Below, piece by piece: positions 33,020 through 44,885 of a stretch of DNA of 64,000 nt (position 1 is its first letter; each line of letters opens with the position of its first letter). A program made the translations under genes and the position numbers. The notes below the pieces were generated by a model. The model saw nothing but the letters and a program-made list of their open reading frames with translations. It was not told the origin of the DNA and did no database searches. This DNA is from Calidithermus chliarophilus DSM 9957 (GTDB lineage: Bacteria; Deinococcota; Deinococci; Deinococcales; Thermaceae). The DNA lies in NCBI RefSeq assembly GCF_000430045.1, contig NZ_KE387023.1, positions 620,904 to 684,903 of the forward strand, read 5' to 3'.

Positions 33020-33250
33020 ATTTGCCGCGAACGGTTTGCCAAGCTATAACCAAAATTGCCCACCAATTATCGAAACTGCCGACATCTTGTTACATCCTGT
33101 TTGAGCAAGTGTGTAAGATTTAAATAACAGTGCGCAAGAGGACCGCCGCTTTGGTATACCTTTAGAGCGGGGCCGGGGCCGCAAGACGTGAGGGATGGAT
33201 GCTTTCCTCACTGCACGCTGCGGCGGCAGGCGCATAAACTAGAGGTTGAG
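33020..33250. other. Divergent gap between amt and hrcA
   Basis: This region is unusually AT-rich for the window (33040-33130). It contains TTTAAATAA and the palindrome GGTATACC (33153-33160). It should hold the hrcA promoter; TAAACT at about 33236 is a possible -10 but I cannot pair it with a good -35. I see no CIRCE element (TTAGCACTC-N9-GAGTGCTAA) here. Confidence 0.5.
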
Positions 33251-34177
33251 ATGACCGAGCGGCAGCGCACCCTGTTGCACCTCCTGGTGGAGAGCTACAT
33301 CCAGGGCCAGGCCCCGGTGCCTTCGGCCGTCCTGGCCGAGCGGCTGGGGCTCTCCCCGGCCATGGTGCGCTACGAGCTCATCGAGCTCGAGGAGGCCGGG
33401 TACGTCGCCAAGCCCCACGCCTCGGCGGGGCGGGTGCCCACCCGGCAGGGCTTCCGGCACTACGCCCTCTCCAAGCTGCCGCCCGACCTGCTGCCCAAGG
33501 CCACCCTCGAGCGCTTAGCCCTGGTGATGGGCGGCGCGGGCGACCGGCGCGAGATGCTGCTGGTGCAGGTGGCCTCCAAGCTCTCGGGCTACCCCGCGCT
33601 GCTGCGCCTGCGGCTGCAGCGCTCGACGCGCATCCGGCAGGTGCACCTCTCCTCGCTGGGCGAGGGCAAGGTGCTGGCGGTGGCGGTGCTCGAGGGCGGG
33701 CGGGTGCGCGAGGCGCGCCTCGAGCTCAGCTTCGCCCCCAGCGAGCCCCAGCTCACCGAGGCCGAGGGGCGGCTGCGCGGGCAGGTGGTGCTCGAGCCCC
33801 AGCCCGCCGACACCCCCACCACCCGCGAGCTCTTCGCCGCCTTGAAGCGGGCCTTCACCCAGGACGAGCTCGAGGAGTACCGCGAGGGCATGGGCCTGCT
33901 GCTGGGCGAGCCCGAGGCCATGGACCCGGCCTTCCTGCGCCACGCGCTGCAGCTCTTCGAAGCCCCCGGCGACGAGCCCCTCACCCCGCCCGGCGGCCTC
34001 AACGTGCGGGTGGGCGAGGTCGAGGGGATCTCGCTGGTGCAGGCGGGGGTGGCCCTGGGCGAGACGGTGGGCGAGCTCTCCCTGCTGGGGCCCATCCGCA
34101 TGCGCTACCCCCAGGCGCTTTCGGTGGCCTTCGGCCTGAGCCAGGTGTACATGGGGAAGGAGCGCTATGCGAATTGA
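33251..34177 (+). CDS. hrcA: Heat-inducible transcription repressor
   Basis: A 308-residue HrcA. The N-terminal winged helix (residues 1-75) shows LLVESYIQGQAPVPSAVLAERLGLSPAMVRYELIELEEAGYV followed by the HrcA hallmark PHASAGRVPTRQGFRHY. A GAF-like core follows, ending in GPIRMRYPQALSVAFGLSQVYM. It normally represses dnaK and groE operons through CIRCE, using GroEL for folding. Here it is not linked to the dnaK operon, and no CIRCE is visible upstream of dnaK, so its targets may differ. The last 11 bp overlap the MoaD-MoaE gene. ATG 33251 follows AGAGGTTGAG. Confidence 0.93.
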   Translation: MTERQRTLLHLLVESYIQGQAPVPSAVLAERLGLSPAMVRYELIELEEAGYVAKPHASAGRVPTRQGFRHYALSKLPPDLLPKATLERLALVMGGAGDRREMLLVQVASKLSGYPALLRLRLQRSTRIRQVHLSSLGEGKVLAVAVLEGGRVREARLELSFAPSEPQLTEAEGRLRGQVVLEPQPADTPTTRELFAALKRAFTQDELEEYREGMGLLLGEPEAMDPAFLRHALQLFEAPGDEPLTPPGGLNVRVGEVEGISLVQAGVALGETVGELSLLGPIRMRYPQALSVAFGLSQVYMGKERYAN

Positions 34178-34865
34178 CGTCCTCTTCTTCGCCCTCTTCC
34201 GCGAGCAGGCCGGCACCCGCGCCACCGCCCTCGAGCTCCCCGAAGGCGCCACCGTGCGCGACGCCCAGCGTGCCCTCGAGGCCCGCTTCCCCGGCCTGGC
34301 GCTGGGCCAGGGGCTGGCCGCGGTCAACCAGGAGTTCCGTCCCGCCGAGCACCCCCTGAGCGAGGGCGACGAGCTGGCCTTCCTGCCCCCCGTCTCGGGC
34401 GGCGGCGTGCCGGAGGTGGCCGAGGCCCAAGACAGTTGGGGGCTCACCGAGGAGCCGCTCGAGCCCCAGCGCTGGCTGGACTGGGCCAGCGCCCCGCCCT
34501 ACGGCGCGGTGGTGAGCTTCCTGGGCACCACCCGCAGCCCCAACAAGGGCAAGGAGGTGGCCTACCTCGAGTACGAGGCCTACGGCGGCATGGCCGAGCG
34601 GGTGATGGGGCAGATCATCGCCGAGATGCGCGGGCGCTGGGTGCTGGGGCGCGTGGCGCTGTGGCACCGCGTGGGGCGGGTCGAACCGGCCGAGGCCTCC
34701 ATCCTGATCGTGGTGTCCTCGCCCCACCGCCCCGAGGGCTTCGAGGCCTGCCGCTACGCCATCGAGCGCGTCAAGCAGGTGCTGCCGGTGTGGAAGAAGG
34801 AGTACCTCACCGACGGCTCGCACTGGGTGGAGGGCTTCGCCCCCGACGAGCTGCGCCTGCGATGA
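34167..34865 (+). CDS. MoaD-MoaE fusion, molybdopterin synthase
   Basis: A 232-residue single chain. Residues 1-79 are MoaD, the sulfur carrier (IDVLFFALFREQAG ... LAFLPPVSGG), and about 95-230 are MoaE, the catalytic subunit (GAVVSFLGTTRSPNKGKEVAYLEYEAYGGMAE, WHRVGRVEPAEAS, VWKKEYLTDGSHWVEG). Together they convert precursor Z to molybdopterin. MoaD must end in Gly-Gly to carry thiocarboxylate; here GGG (78-80) is internal, so the chain must be cut after it, as reported for mycobacterial MoaX. It overlaps hrcA and the next small gene. The other moa genes are not in the window. Confidence 0.92.
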   Translation: MRIDVLFFALFREQAGTRATALELPEGATVRDAQRALEARFPGLALGQGLAAVNQEFRPAEHPLSEGDELAFLPPVSGGGVPEVAEAQDSWGLTEEPLEPQRWLDWASAPPYGAVVSFLGTTRSPNKGKEVAYLEYEAYGGMAERVMGQIIAEMRGRWVLGRVALWHRVGRVEPAEASILIVVSSPHRPEGFEACRYAIERVKQVLPVWKKEYLTDGSHWVEGFAPDELRLR

Positions 34866-35095
34866 ACGAGGCCACCTTCGTGCTGATCCGCCTGGTCGTG
34901 TGGCTCTTGCCCGCGGTCCTGGGCTTCCTGGCGATGCGGGCTTGGCGCGGGGGGCGGGCCCGGGTCGCGAGCGGGCTGGCGCTGGGCGGGCTGCTGGCGG
35001 GCCTGCTGGCGAAGCCCTTGCCCGTCGGGTTGGTGCTGCTGGTTCTGGGCCTTCTGGCAGGTTGGGGCGGGGTTTTGCAGGGGACCAAGCGTTAA
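34862..35095 (+). CDS. Small membrane protein, 77 aa
   Basis: ATG 34862 overlaps the stop of the MoaD-MoaE gene (ATGA). Three hydrophobic segments (FVLIRLVVWLLPAVLGFLAM, VASGLALGGLLAGLLA, LPVGLVLLVLGLLAGWGG) separated by a basic loop RAWRGGRAR predict an integral membrane protein. No family is recognised. The tight overlap suggests co-translation; a link to molybdenum cofactor is not shown. Confidence 0.65.
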   Translation: MNEATFVLIRLVVWLLPAVLGFLAMRAWRGGRARVASGLALGGLLAGLLAKPLPVGLVLLVLGLLAGWGGVLQGTKR

Positions 35096-35201
35096 TGATA
35101 CCGGCTCTTCGGGCTGGCTTTGTCGGATTTGACCATCGCGGGCTGTTCGCGCCGACTACACTGGGAAGATAAGTTGGGCTGTATCTCCTGGAGGGCATCG
35201 G

Positions 35202-37211
35202 GTGAATGAGTTCAATTGGAAATTATTCGCGCCGCTCTCGATCGAGGGTTCGACCCTCTTGATTGAACACCAGGAGCTTCCCGAGGGCACGGCGGTGCGG
35301 CTGGGGGGTTCGGCCGGGACCGTGCTGCGCGCGCCCGAGGCGCAGGAATTGCTGCTGCACCTGCTGACCGGCGAGTCGTGGGTGAGCAACCGCCTGGTGT
35401 GGGCCGCGCCCCGCCTGCACCTGGGCCACAAGGGCTACAACCTCAACGAGCGGGCCCGCCTGGCCCTCATCGAGTCGCTGCAGTCCCTGCTGGCCGACAG
35501 CCAGGACACCGCCGGCGGCGCCCAGCCCCAGGACTCCTGGCAGCGCGTGGTGCTGCAGCTCGCCCAGGGCCAGTTCGCCTCCCTCGAGCAGGCCCTCCCC
35601 CGGTTGGGGGAGGCCACGCTGAAGCTCTTGGGCCTGGAGAGCCTCAGCCTGTGGGTGCGCGACCCCGACACCCGCCACCTGCGGCTGGCGGCGCGCTACC
35701 CCCAGATCAACACCCCCGAGCGCCTGATCACCGCCCAGGACAACCCGGTCTACTTCGCCGCGCTCGAGCGCACCCTGCTGCTCACCGTCGAGGACGCCAA
35801 GACCGACGCCCGCGTGGCCGAGCTGCGCGGCATGCTCACCACCTGGGGCGTGCAGTCGATGCAGCAGGTCGTCTTCCACGGCGAGGGCGGGGTGCTGGGC
35901 GTGCTGTGGCTGGAGAACGGCCAGCCCCGCACCTGGAGCAGCGAGAAGGAGGTGCTGGCGCTGTCGCTGGGCCACCTCTTCGAGCGCCAGATCTACCAGC
36001 CGCAGGGCGAGGCCCCGCGGGTGGTGCTCCAATCGCGCAAGAGCATCGGGCTCAAGCTCACCGAGTTCGAGGCCCAGATCGCGCACGCCATCGCCCTGGC
36101 CGGGCGCCACAAGCGCATGGTGGGACTGGTGCGCGTGCAGATCGACGGCCTGGCAACCGGCCAGAACGAGACCGCCGCCAAGGAGATCGCCACCTGCCTG
36201 CGCAGCTCCGACGCCATCACCTGGCTGGGCGCGCAGGGCTACGCCCTGCTCCTGTCGGAGATCCGCTGGCCCAGCGGCGCGGCCCGGGTGGCCCAGCGCA
36301 TCCTGCAGCGGCTGCGCTCGGCGCTGGGGCACGGCTTCAAGGTCGCCATCGGCATCGCGGTCTTCCCGCAGGACGCCAGCGCCGTTCCCGAGCTGTGGGA
36401 GCGGGCCGAGCAGGCCTGCGCGCAGGCGCTGGAGGACGGCGGGGGCATCCGCCTGCTGACCCCCGGGGCCTCCGAGCTGCAAGAGGCCATCACCCGCGAC
36501 AACCTCACCCTGCACTTCCAGCCCATCCTGCGCCTGTCAGACCTCGAGCTCATCGCCGTCGAGGCGCTGGTGCGCTGGCCCCGCGCCCGCGGGGCCACCA
36601 AGCAGGCGGGCGAGTTCCTGGGCACCGCCCACCAGGCCGGGCTCATCGCCGTGCAGGACCGCTGGACCCTCGAGCGCGTGCTCGAGCAGGCCGCGCTGTG
36701 GCGCCCCTCCGGCGTCAACGCCTACTTCAGCCTCAACCTCTCCGGCGAGACCCTCACCGACCCCGCCTTCCCCACCCGCCTGCAAGACCTGCTGCAGGCC
36801 AAGCGGCTCGCCCCCGAGATCCTGGTGCTCGAAGTGCGCGAGGAGGCGCTGTCGTGGGACCTCGAGGCCTCCATCCGCACCCTCACCCTGCTCAAGGAGA
36901 TGGGCGTGACCATCGCCCTTGACGACTTCGGCACCAGCCCCATCCCCATGGACCAGCTCAAGCGCCTGCCGCTCGACTGGATCAAGCTCGCCCCCCTCTT
37001 CACCAACCCCGACAACGCCGCCTTAGCCAAGGCCGCCGTCGAGATCGCCCACGCCATCGGCGCCAAGGCCATCGCCAAGGGCCTCGAAGACCAGAGCCAG
37101 CTCACCCGCCTCAAAGAGCTCGGCTGCGACTTCGGCCAAGGCCACCTCCTGGGCTGGCCCGTCCCCGCCGAAGACCTGGGCGCCCTGCTGGTCTGGGGCA
37201 TCGGGAGCTGA
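35202..37211 (+). CDS. GAF-GGDEF-EAL protein with degenerate catalytic motifs
   Basis: A 669-residue cytoplasmic signalling protein from GTG 35202 (CCTGGAGGGC upstream). N-terminal part: a small unknown domain (1-105), then a GAF domain (about 110-265), a GGDEF-like domain (about 285-415) and an EAL domain (about 425-660). The GGDEF signature is replaced by GAQGYALLL. In EAL, VEALVRW and LNLSGETL are kept, but the metal-site DDFGTG reads DDFGTS, the following KID reads KLA, and AEGVE reads AKGLE. It is therefore probably a c-di-GMP sensor or a protein-interaction module, not an active phosphodiesterase. Confidence 0.87.
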   Translation: MNEFNWKLFAPLSIEGSTLLIEHQELPEGTAVRLGGSAGTVLRAPEAQELLLHLLTGESWVSNRLVWAAPRLHLGHKGYNLNERARLALIESLQSLLADSQDTAGGAQPQDSWQRVVLQLAQGQFASLEQALPRLGEATLKLLGLESLSLWVRDPDTRHLRLAARYPQINTPERLITAQDNPVYFAALERTLLLTVEDAKTDARVAELRGMLTTWGVQSMQQVVFHGEGGVLGVLWLENGQPRTWSSEKEVLALSLGHLFERQIYQPQGEAPRVVLQSRKSIGLKLTEFEAQIAHAIALAGRHKRMVGLVRVQIDGLATGQNETAAKEIATCLRSSDAITWLGAQGYALLLSEIRWPSGAARVAQRILQRLRSALGHGFKVAIGIAVFPQDASAVPELWERAEQACAQALEDGGGIRLLTPGASELQEAITRDNLTLHFQPILRLSDLELIAVEALVRWPRARGATKQAGEFLGTAHQAGLIAVQDRWTLERVLEQAALWRPSGVNAYFSLNLSGETLTDPAFPTRLQDLLQAKRLAPEILVLEVREEALSWDLEASIRTLTLLKEMGVTIALDDFGTSPIPMDQLKRLPLDWIKLAPLFTNPDNAALAKAAVEIAHAIGAKAIAKGLEDQSQLTRLKELGCDFGQGHLLGWPVPAEDLGALLVWGIGS

Positions 37212-37466
37212 GCCCGGCAGCGGTCAGCTATCAGCCGTCAGCCCTCAGCTCGTGGCCTGTGGCGTGTGGGAATATCCCCCCTGGCCCCCCTTGTTAAGGG
37301 GGGTAAAGAAAAGGCGTTTTGCGTTTTGCGTTTTGCGTTTGGCGTTTGGCGTTTGGCGTCTTGCGTACGACGTAGGACGTACGACGTACGACCCGCGCCC
37401 GGCTATCGGCTATCAGCTATGGGCTATCAACGTCGGGCGGTCGGCTACCGACCCCCGACCCCCGCC
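37212..37466. repeat. Composite repeat region between convergent EAL and aldo-keto reductase genes
   Basis: GCGGTCA/GCTATCA/GCCGTCA/GCCCTCA units, then GGCCTGT/GGCGTGT units, a hairpin CCCCCCTT-GTT-AAGGGGGG (37285-37303), then eleven clean 7-bp units from 37314 (GCGTTTT x3, GCGTTTG x3, GCGTCTT, GCGTACG, ACGTAGG, ACGTACG x2), then GGCTATC-type units. This is the clearest example of the 7-bp period in the window. Confidence 0.92.
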
Positions 37467-37467
37467 A

Positions 37468-38439
37468 TCAATCCGACCAATGCGCCGGCCTCCGCACCCA
37501 GCGGTGCTTGCGCAGGCGGGCCATGAGGTCTTCGGGCAGGGGCTCGAGCCCGCTCACGGCGGCGTTGGCCTCTACGTGGCGCACGCGGCGCATGCCGGGG
37601 ATCACGGTGGAGACGTCGGGGTTTTGCAGGATGAAGCGCAGGGCCAGCTCGGGGAGGGTCATGCCCTCGGGGAGGTCGGCCTTGAGGCGCTCGACGCGCT
37701 CTAGGGTGGGGATGAGGTTCTCCTTGCTGAAGTAGCGGTTGCGCCAGTCGCCCTCGGGGAAGGTGGTGTCGGGGGTGAGGGTGCCGGTGAGGGAGCCCTC
37801 GTCGAAGGGCACGCGGGCGATGACGGCGACGCCCAGCTCGCGGCAGCGCGGGAAGAGCTCGTCCTCGGGGTTCTGGTCGAAGAGGTTGTAGATGACCTGT
37901 ACCGCGTCGATGAGGCCGGTCTCGAGCGCCAGCAGGGCGTTCTCGGGCTCCCAGCGGTTGATGCTGATGCCCCAGGCCTTCACTAAGCCCTCCTCCTTGA
38001 GCTTCTCCACCTCACGCTGCCAGCGCGCGTCGCGGGCCCAGTTGTCGTGCCAGACGTGGAACTGCATGAGGTCGAGGGAGGGCAGGCCCAGGTTTTGCAG
38101 GCTCCACTCGGTGTAGCGGCGGATGTGGTCGGGGGGGTAGGTCTCCTCGAGCGGGTACTCGGCCCGGGCGGGCCACTTGAAGTTCTTGGCGGGGATCTTG
38201 CTGGCGGTCCAGAGCTTCTTGCCGGGGTTGGCCCGCACCAGCTCGCCCAGCATCCGCTCACTCCTGCCGTCGCCGTACGCCCAGGCGGTGTCGAAGAAGT
38301 TTATGCCCAGGTCCACGGCGCGCTGCAACGCCTGGCGCACCTCCGCCTCGTCCGAGCCCGTCCAGCCCGCCAAGCCCCACATGCCGTAGCCGATCTCCGA
38401 GACCGGCCAGCCCAGTCGTCCAAAGGTCCGGTGGCGCAT
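37468..38439 (-). CDS. Aldo/keto reductase
   Basis: A 323-residue AKR barrel using NADPH. The tetrad Asp-Tyr-Lys-His is visible: FFDTAWAYGDGRSE, WTASKI, MQFHVWHDN. The C-terminal cofactor site IPGMRRVRHVEANAAV is present. It resembles YghZ/YajO-type AKRs that reduce aldehydes or sugars; the natural substrate is unknown. ATG 38439 has CACAAT six bases upstream and no Shine-Dalgarno, so it may be leaderless. The stop TGA borders a repeat array. Confidence 0.9.
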   Translation of the reverse strand: MRHRTFGRLGWPVSEIGYGMWGLAGWTGSDEAEVRQALQRAVDLGINFFDTAWAYGDGRSERMLGELVRANPGKKLWTASKIPAKNFKWPARAEYPLEETYPPDHIRRYTEWSLQNLGLPSLDLMQFHVWHDNWARDARWQREVEKLKEEGLVKAWGISINRWEPENALLALETGLIDAVQVIYNLFDQNPEDELFPRCRELGVAVIARVPFDEGSLTGTLTPDTTFPEGDWRNRYFSKENLIPTLERVERLKADLPEGMTLPELALRFILQNPDVSTVIPGMRRVRHVEANAAVSGLEPLPEDLMARLRKHRWVRRPAHWSD

Positions 38440-38477
38440 GGGACCATTGTGGCACGGGCTCGAGGACTTCTAGCAGG

Positions 38478-38535
38478 GGTTGCTGATAGCCGATAGCCGA
38501 TAGCCGATAGCTGATGGCTGATAGCCAACAGACGC
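38478..38535. repeat. Heptamer array upstream of the aldo-keto reductase
   Basis: CTGATAG, CCGATAG x3, CTGATGG, CTGATAG units run for about 50 bp. The rest of the 38440-38619 gap holds no ORF and no clear signal. Confidence 0.85.
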
Positions 38536-38619
38536 GTCGGACAGGCCGGGCCGTGGGCGCTCCGGAGCACTAGCACGGGAACACCACTCCAGCCCTGGAC
38601 TCGCTACCCGGTCGCGGCT

Positions 38620-38862
38620 TCACCAGCCCACGCGCTCGAGCACCTCCACCACCAGCGCTGCCCCGACCAGGTTCACGCCCAGGTCGCGGCGGATGCGCTC
38701 GGCCCGGCGCAGGCGCAGGAGGTCGTGGGGCTGGAAGTACCAGTGCCCGCCCGCCTCCGTCGGCTCCACGAAGCCGATCTCCACGTACGCGCGCACCGCT
38801 GCCGGGGAAAGCCCTTCGCCGGCGATGGCCTCGAGGCTGTACAGCTCGCTGCGCACCAGCAT
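38620..38862 (-). CDS. dafA: DafA-like DnaK-DnaJ assembly factor (CbpM/MerR_2 family)
   Basis: An 80-residue protein 16 bp after dnaJ. The sequence [29 protein letters not shown] ... [33 protein letters not shown] is a MerR-like helical fold of the CbpM family. In Thermus thermophilus the corresponding position encodes DafA (78 residues), which joins DnaK and DnaJ trimers into a complex; length, position and fold match. ATG 38862 follows GAGGAGGGGAAG. It is the last gene of the chaperone operon here; clpB is not next to it. Confidence 0.85.
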   Translation of the reverse strand: MLVRSELYSLEAIAGEGLSPAAVRAYVEIGFVEPTEAGGHWYFQPHDLLRLRRAERIRRDLGVNLVGAALVVEVLERVGW

Positions 38863-38878
38863 CTTCCCCTCCTCGCGT

Positions 38879-39769
38879 CTAGTGCTTGGCCTTGAGCAGT
38901 TCGGCCAACTGCTGGTAAAGCTTCTCCTCCTCGGGGGTGGGGTGGGTGGGGAGCACCACCCGGATCTCGGCGTACTGGTCGCCGCGGCTGCCGTCGCGGC
39001 GCGGCCAGCCCTTGCCCTTGAGCCGCAGCTTGCGGCCGTTCTGGCTGTGCTTGGGGACGTGCAGGTCCACGGGGCCGTCGAGGGTGGTCACCCGCACGTT
39101 GCCGCCCACCACCGCGACGGGCGCGGGAACCTCGGCCACCACGTAGACGTCGTCGCCCTCGAGCCGCATGGCGGGGCTGGGCTGGAGGCGCACGGTGAGG
39201 TAGAGGTCGCCGCCCGAGCGGCCCTTGCCCGCCAGCCGGACCTTCTGGCCCTCGCGCACGCCGGGCGGGATGCGCACGCTCAGGCGCTCGTTGTTGACCG
39301 AGATCAGCTTCTCGCCGCCGCGGTAGGCCTCCTCCAGGCTCAGGACGAGCTCGGCCTCGAGGTCGCGCCGCTCGCCCACGCGCACTCGGCCCCCGGCCCG
39401 GCCCCCGCCGAAGAATTCCTCGAAGCCCCCGAAGCCGCCCGAGCCGCGCCCGGCGAAGTTACCGAAGAGCTGCTGGAAGAAGTCGGAGAAGTCGCCCACG
39501 TTGCCGCTGAAGCCGCCCTGCCCCGGCGGGGGCCCCTGCCAGCGGGCCTGGCCGGGGTCGGAGCCGTAGCGGTCGTAGAATTGGCGCTTCTCGGGGTCGG
39601 AGAGCACCGTGTAGGCCTCGTTGATCTCCTTGAAGCGCTCCTCGGCCCCGGGGTCCTTGTTGACGTCGGGGTGGTACTTGCGCGCGAGCTTCTTGAACGC
39701 CTTCTTGACCTCGTCTTCCGAGGCGTTCTTGGAGACACCGAGGATGGCGTAGTAGTCCTTGTAGGCCAT
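38879..39769 (-). CDS. dnaJ: Chaperone DnaJ, type without zinc finger
   Basis: A 296-residue co-chaperone. The J domain (residues 1-70; [18 protein letters not shown] with HPD) stimulates the DnaK ATPase. A Gly/Phe-rich linker (about 75-130) follows, then two substrate-binding beta domains. The CxxCxGxG zinc-finger repeats of classical DnaJ are absent and there are no cysteines at all, as in the Thermus homologue and CbpA. It is encoded between grpE and dafA. Confidence 0.93.
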   Translation of the reverse strand: MAYKDYYAILGVSKNASEDEVKKAFKKLARKYHPDVNKDPGAEERFKEINEAYTVLSDPEKRQFYDRYGSDPGQARWQGPPPGQGGFSGNVGDFSDFFQQLFGNFAGRGSGGFGGFEEFFGGGRAGGRVRVGERRDLEAELVLSLEEAYRGGEKLISVNNERLSVRIPPGVREGQKVRLAGKGRSGGDLYLTVRLQPSPAMRLEGDDVYVVAEVPAPVAVVGGNVRVTTLDGPVDLHVPKHSQNGRKLRLKGKGWPRRDGSRGDQYAEIRVVLPTHPTPEEEKLYQQLAELLKAKH

Positions 39770-39784
39770 AACGATCGCCGGCAG

Positions 39785-39833
39785 CGGATGGCTTACAGCC
39801 GGTAGCCAGGCAGCGACGAGCTACCGGCTACCC
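39785..39833. repeat. Repeat at the grpE stop codon
   Basis: GCCGGTAGCC and, inverted, CTACCGGCTACC units flank a short unique centre (GCAGCGACGAG). On the minus strand the unit TAGCCGG supplies the grpE stop; the preceding codons for ADGG also match the repeat. Confidence 0.75.
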
Positions 39834-40382
39834 GCCATCCGCCTTCGGCTCCTCCCCCTTGCCCACGACCACCCGGGCCTCGCGCACCAGCGCGGGGCCG
39901 TAGCGGTAGCCTTCCTGGTAGACGTGCAGGATCTTGTCCTTCTCGCCCTCGAGCATCCCGATGGCCTCGTGGTAGCGCGGGTCGAAGTCGGCGCCCACGC
40001 CGGGCACGGGCTCGACGCCCAGGCCCGTCAGGGTTCGCTTGAAGTTCTCCAGCACGGCCCTGACGCCGGGGATCAGGTCCTCGGGCTTGGCCTGGGCGAA
40101 GCCCAGGGCGCGCTCGAGGTCGTCGGCGACGGGGAGCAGGGCCCGCAGCACCTTCAGCTCGCCGCTCCTGCGGGCGTCCTCGAGGTCGGCGGCGGTGCGC
40201 TTGCGGAAGTTGTCGAAGTCGGCGTACAGCCGCACGTACTTGTCCTTGGCGGCGCGCAGCTCGGCCTGCAGCACGTCGAGCTCGGCCCGCAGGCGCTCGA
40301 CCTCGGGGATGTCGGGCTGGGCCTCGCCGGCGGGGTTCTCCGCGGCGGCTTCGACGGGTTGGGTGTTTTTGGTCTCTTCCAT
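39828..40382 (-). CDS. grpE: Nucleotide exchange factor GrpE
   Basis: A 184-residue GrpE that releases ADP from DnaK. The N-terminus is acidic and disordered; residues about 28-90 form the long coiled coil (LRAELDVLQAELRAAKDKYVRLYADFDNFRKRT). The C-terminal beta domain has DFDPRYHEAIGM and VYQEGYRYGPALVREARVVV, both conserved. It lies 69 bp after dnaK, a gap filled with repeat units. ATG 40382. Confidence 0.94.
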   Translation of the reverse strand: MEETKNTQPVEAAAENPAGEAQPDIPEVERLRAELDVLQAELRAAKDKYVRLYADFDNFRKRTAADLEDARRSGELKVLRALLPVADDLERALGFAQAKPEDLIPGVRAVLENFKRTLTGLGVEPVPGVGADFDPRYHEAIGMLEGEKDKILHVYQEGYRYGPALVREARVVVGKGEEPKADGG

Positions 40383-40397
40383 ACCTTCCTCGCGCGT

Positions 40398-40451
40398 GGC
40401 CGGTAGCCGACAGCCCCTGGGTCATAGGCTATCAGCTACCGGCGTCGGCGT

Positions 40452-40460
<9 letters not shown>
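40398..40460. repeat. Repeat array between dnaK and grpE
   Basis: GGCCGGTAGCCGACAGCC and CTATCAG/CTACCGG/CGTCGGC units. On the minus strand it starts in the dnaK stop (TGAACGCCGACGCC). Confidence 0.8.
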
Positions 40461-42332
<1,872 letters not shown>

Positions 42333-42419
42333 TGCGGTCACCTCTTCAGTTCGCGTTGGGGGCGCGCTAGCCCCGGCTCTGCGTCGCTATCCTCAACCCA
42401 CTAGCTGTGGAGGAACTGA

Positions 42420-42467
42420 GGCTAGCTCACTAGCCTTAAGACTAGCTTTACGAGGCGCCAATGTCAA
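42420..42467 (-). promoter_or_regulatory. dnaK operon promoter with overlapping inverted repeat
   Basis: On the minus strand TTGACA (42462-42467), 17-bp spacer, TAGTCT (42439-42444). Transcription should begin near 42432. The start site lies inside a perfect dyad GGCTAG-TGAG-CTAGCC (42420-42435), and further AGCTAGT sequences occur at the -10 region and at about 42399. This could be an operator for a heat-shock regulator. It is not CIRCE. The leader before the ATG is about 100 nt. Confidence 0.7.
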
Positions 42468-42469
42468 TA

Positions 42470-42710
42470 GACTTGAGTGTGGTTATATCAAGGTTGGCCG
42501 GGGGCTCGAGCGGGCGCGGCTTTTGGCGGCTGTGGCAGGGGAAGGCGGTGGCGGGCACCCTCGTAGGGGATTCTCAGAAATTCGCCGCCGGGATTTGCCG
42601 GTTCCACGACGCAAAAGCTGGGCCTAAGGTGGCTTTAAGCCAGTGGGCGGAGCATGGGTTGCATGAAAGGCAGCTCAACGTTCCAGAGGGCATTTTGCGT
42701 GTGTTTGGCT
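42470..42710. other. Gap between divergent dnaK and ftsH promoters
   Basis: About 240 bp without a credible gene. A 96-codon frame runs through it (42461-42751) but begins inside the dnaK -35 box, lacks a ribosome binding site and ends inside the ftsH leader. I see no heptamer array here, unlike most gaps of this size. GGCTTTAAGCC at about 42631-42641 is a small dyad. Confidence 0.5.
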
Positions 42711-42714
42711 ACCT

Positions 42715-42744
42715 TTGTCCCCCCCGCGCGATGTACCCTATAAA
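42715..42744 (+). promoter_or_regulatory. ftsH promoter
   Basis: TTGTCC (42715-42720), 18-bp spacer, TATAAA (42739-42744). The ribosome binding site AGGAGAGAGGA and ATG 42767 follow, so the leader is only about 16 nt. Confidence 0.65.
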
Positions 42745-42766
42745 CACTTAGGAGAGAGGATCCTAC

Positions 42767-44647
<1,881 letters not shown>

Positions 44648-44659
44648 TGGGTGGGACGC

Positions 44660-44885
44660 CGAGCGCTAATAGCCGATAGCTGATAGCCAGACGCCGGACG
44701 CAGGGTGTACGACCCGCGTCCGGCGTCGTACGTCTTACGTCGTACGTCGTACGCCAAACGCGAGACGCAAGACGCCTTGTCACCCCCCTTAGCAAGGCTA
44801 GGGGGATATTCCCACACGCCACGGGCCACGGGCCTTTGCTGACGGCTGAAAGCTGACCGCTGACCGCTTCCCTCACACCGTCTTG
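44660..44885. repeat. Composite repeat region between convergent ftsH and REC-TrxR genes
   Basis: AATAGCC/GATAGCT/GATAGCC units, GTACGTC/TTACGTC/GTACGTC units, GAGACGCAAGACGCC, a decayed hairpin CCCCCCTTAGCAAGG (44783 onward), then CACGGGCC/CACGGGCC, then GACGGCT/GAAAGCT/GACCGCT units that touch the stop of the next gene. Confidence 0.85.

Noticed and set aside
37314-37397. Heptamer arrays as a CRISPR array
   Set aside because: The period is 7 bp with no 20-40-bp spacers and no cas genes are nearby.
42461-42751. 96-codon plus-strand frame between dnaK and ftsH
   Set aside because: It begins in the dnaK -35 box, has no ribosome binding site, no recognisable sequence and runs into the ftsH promoter and leader.
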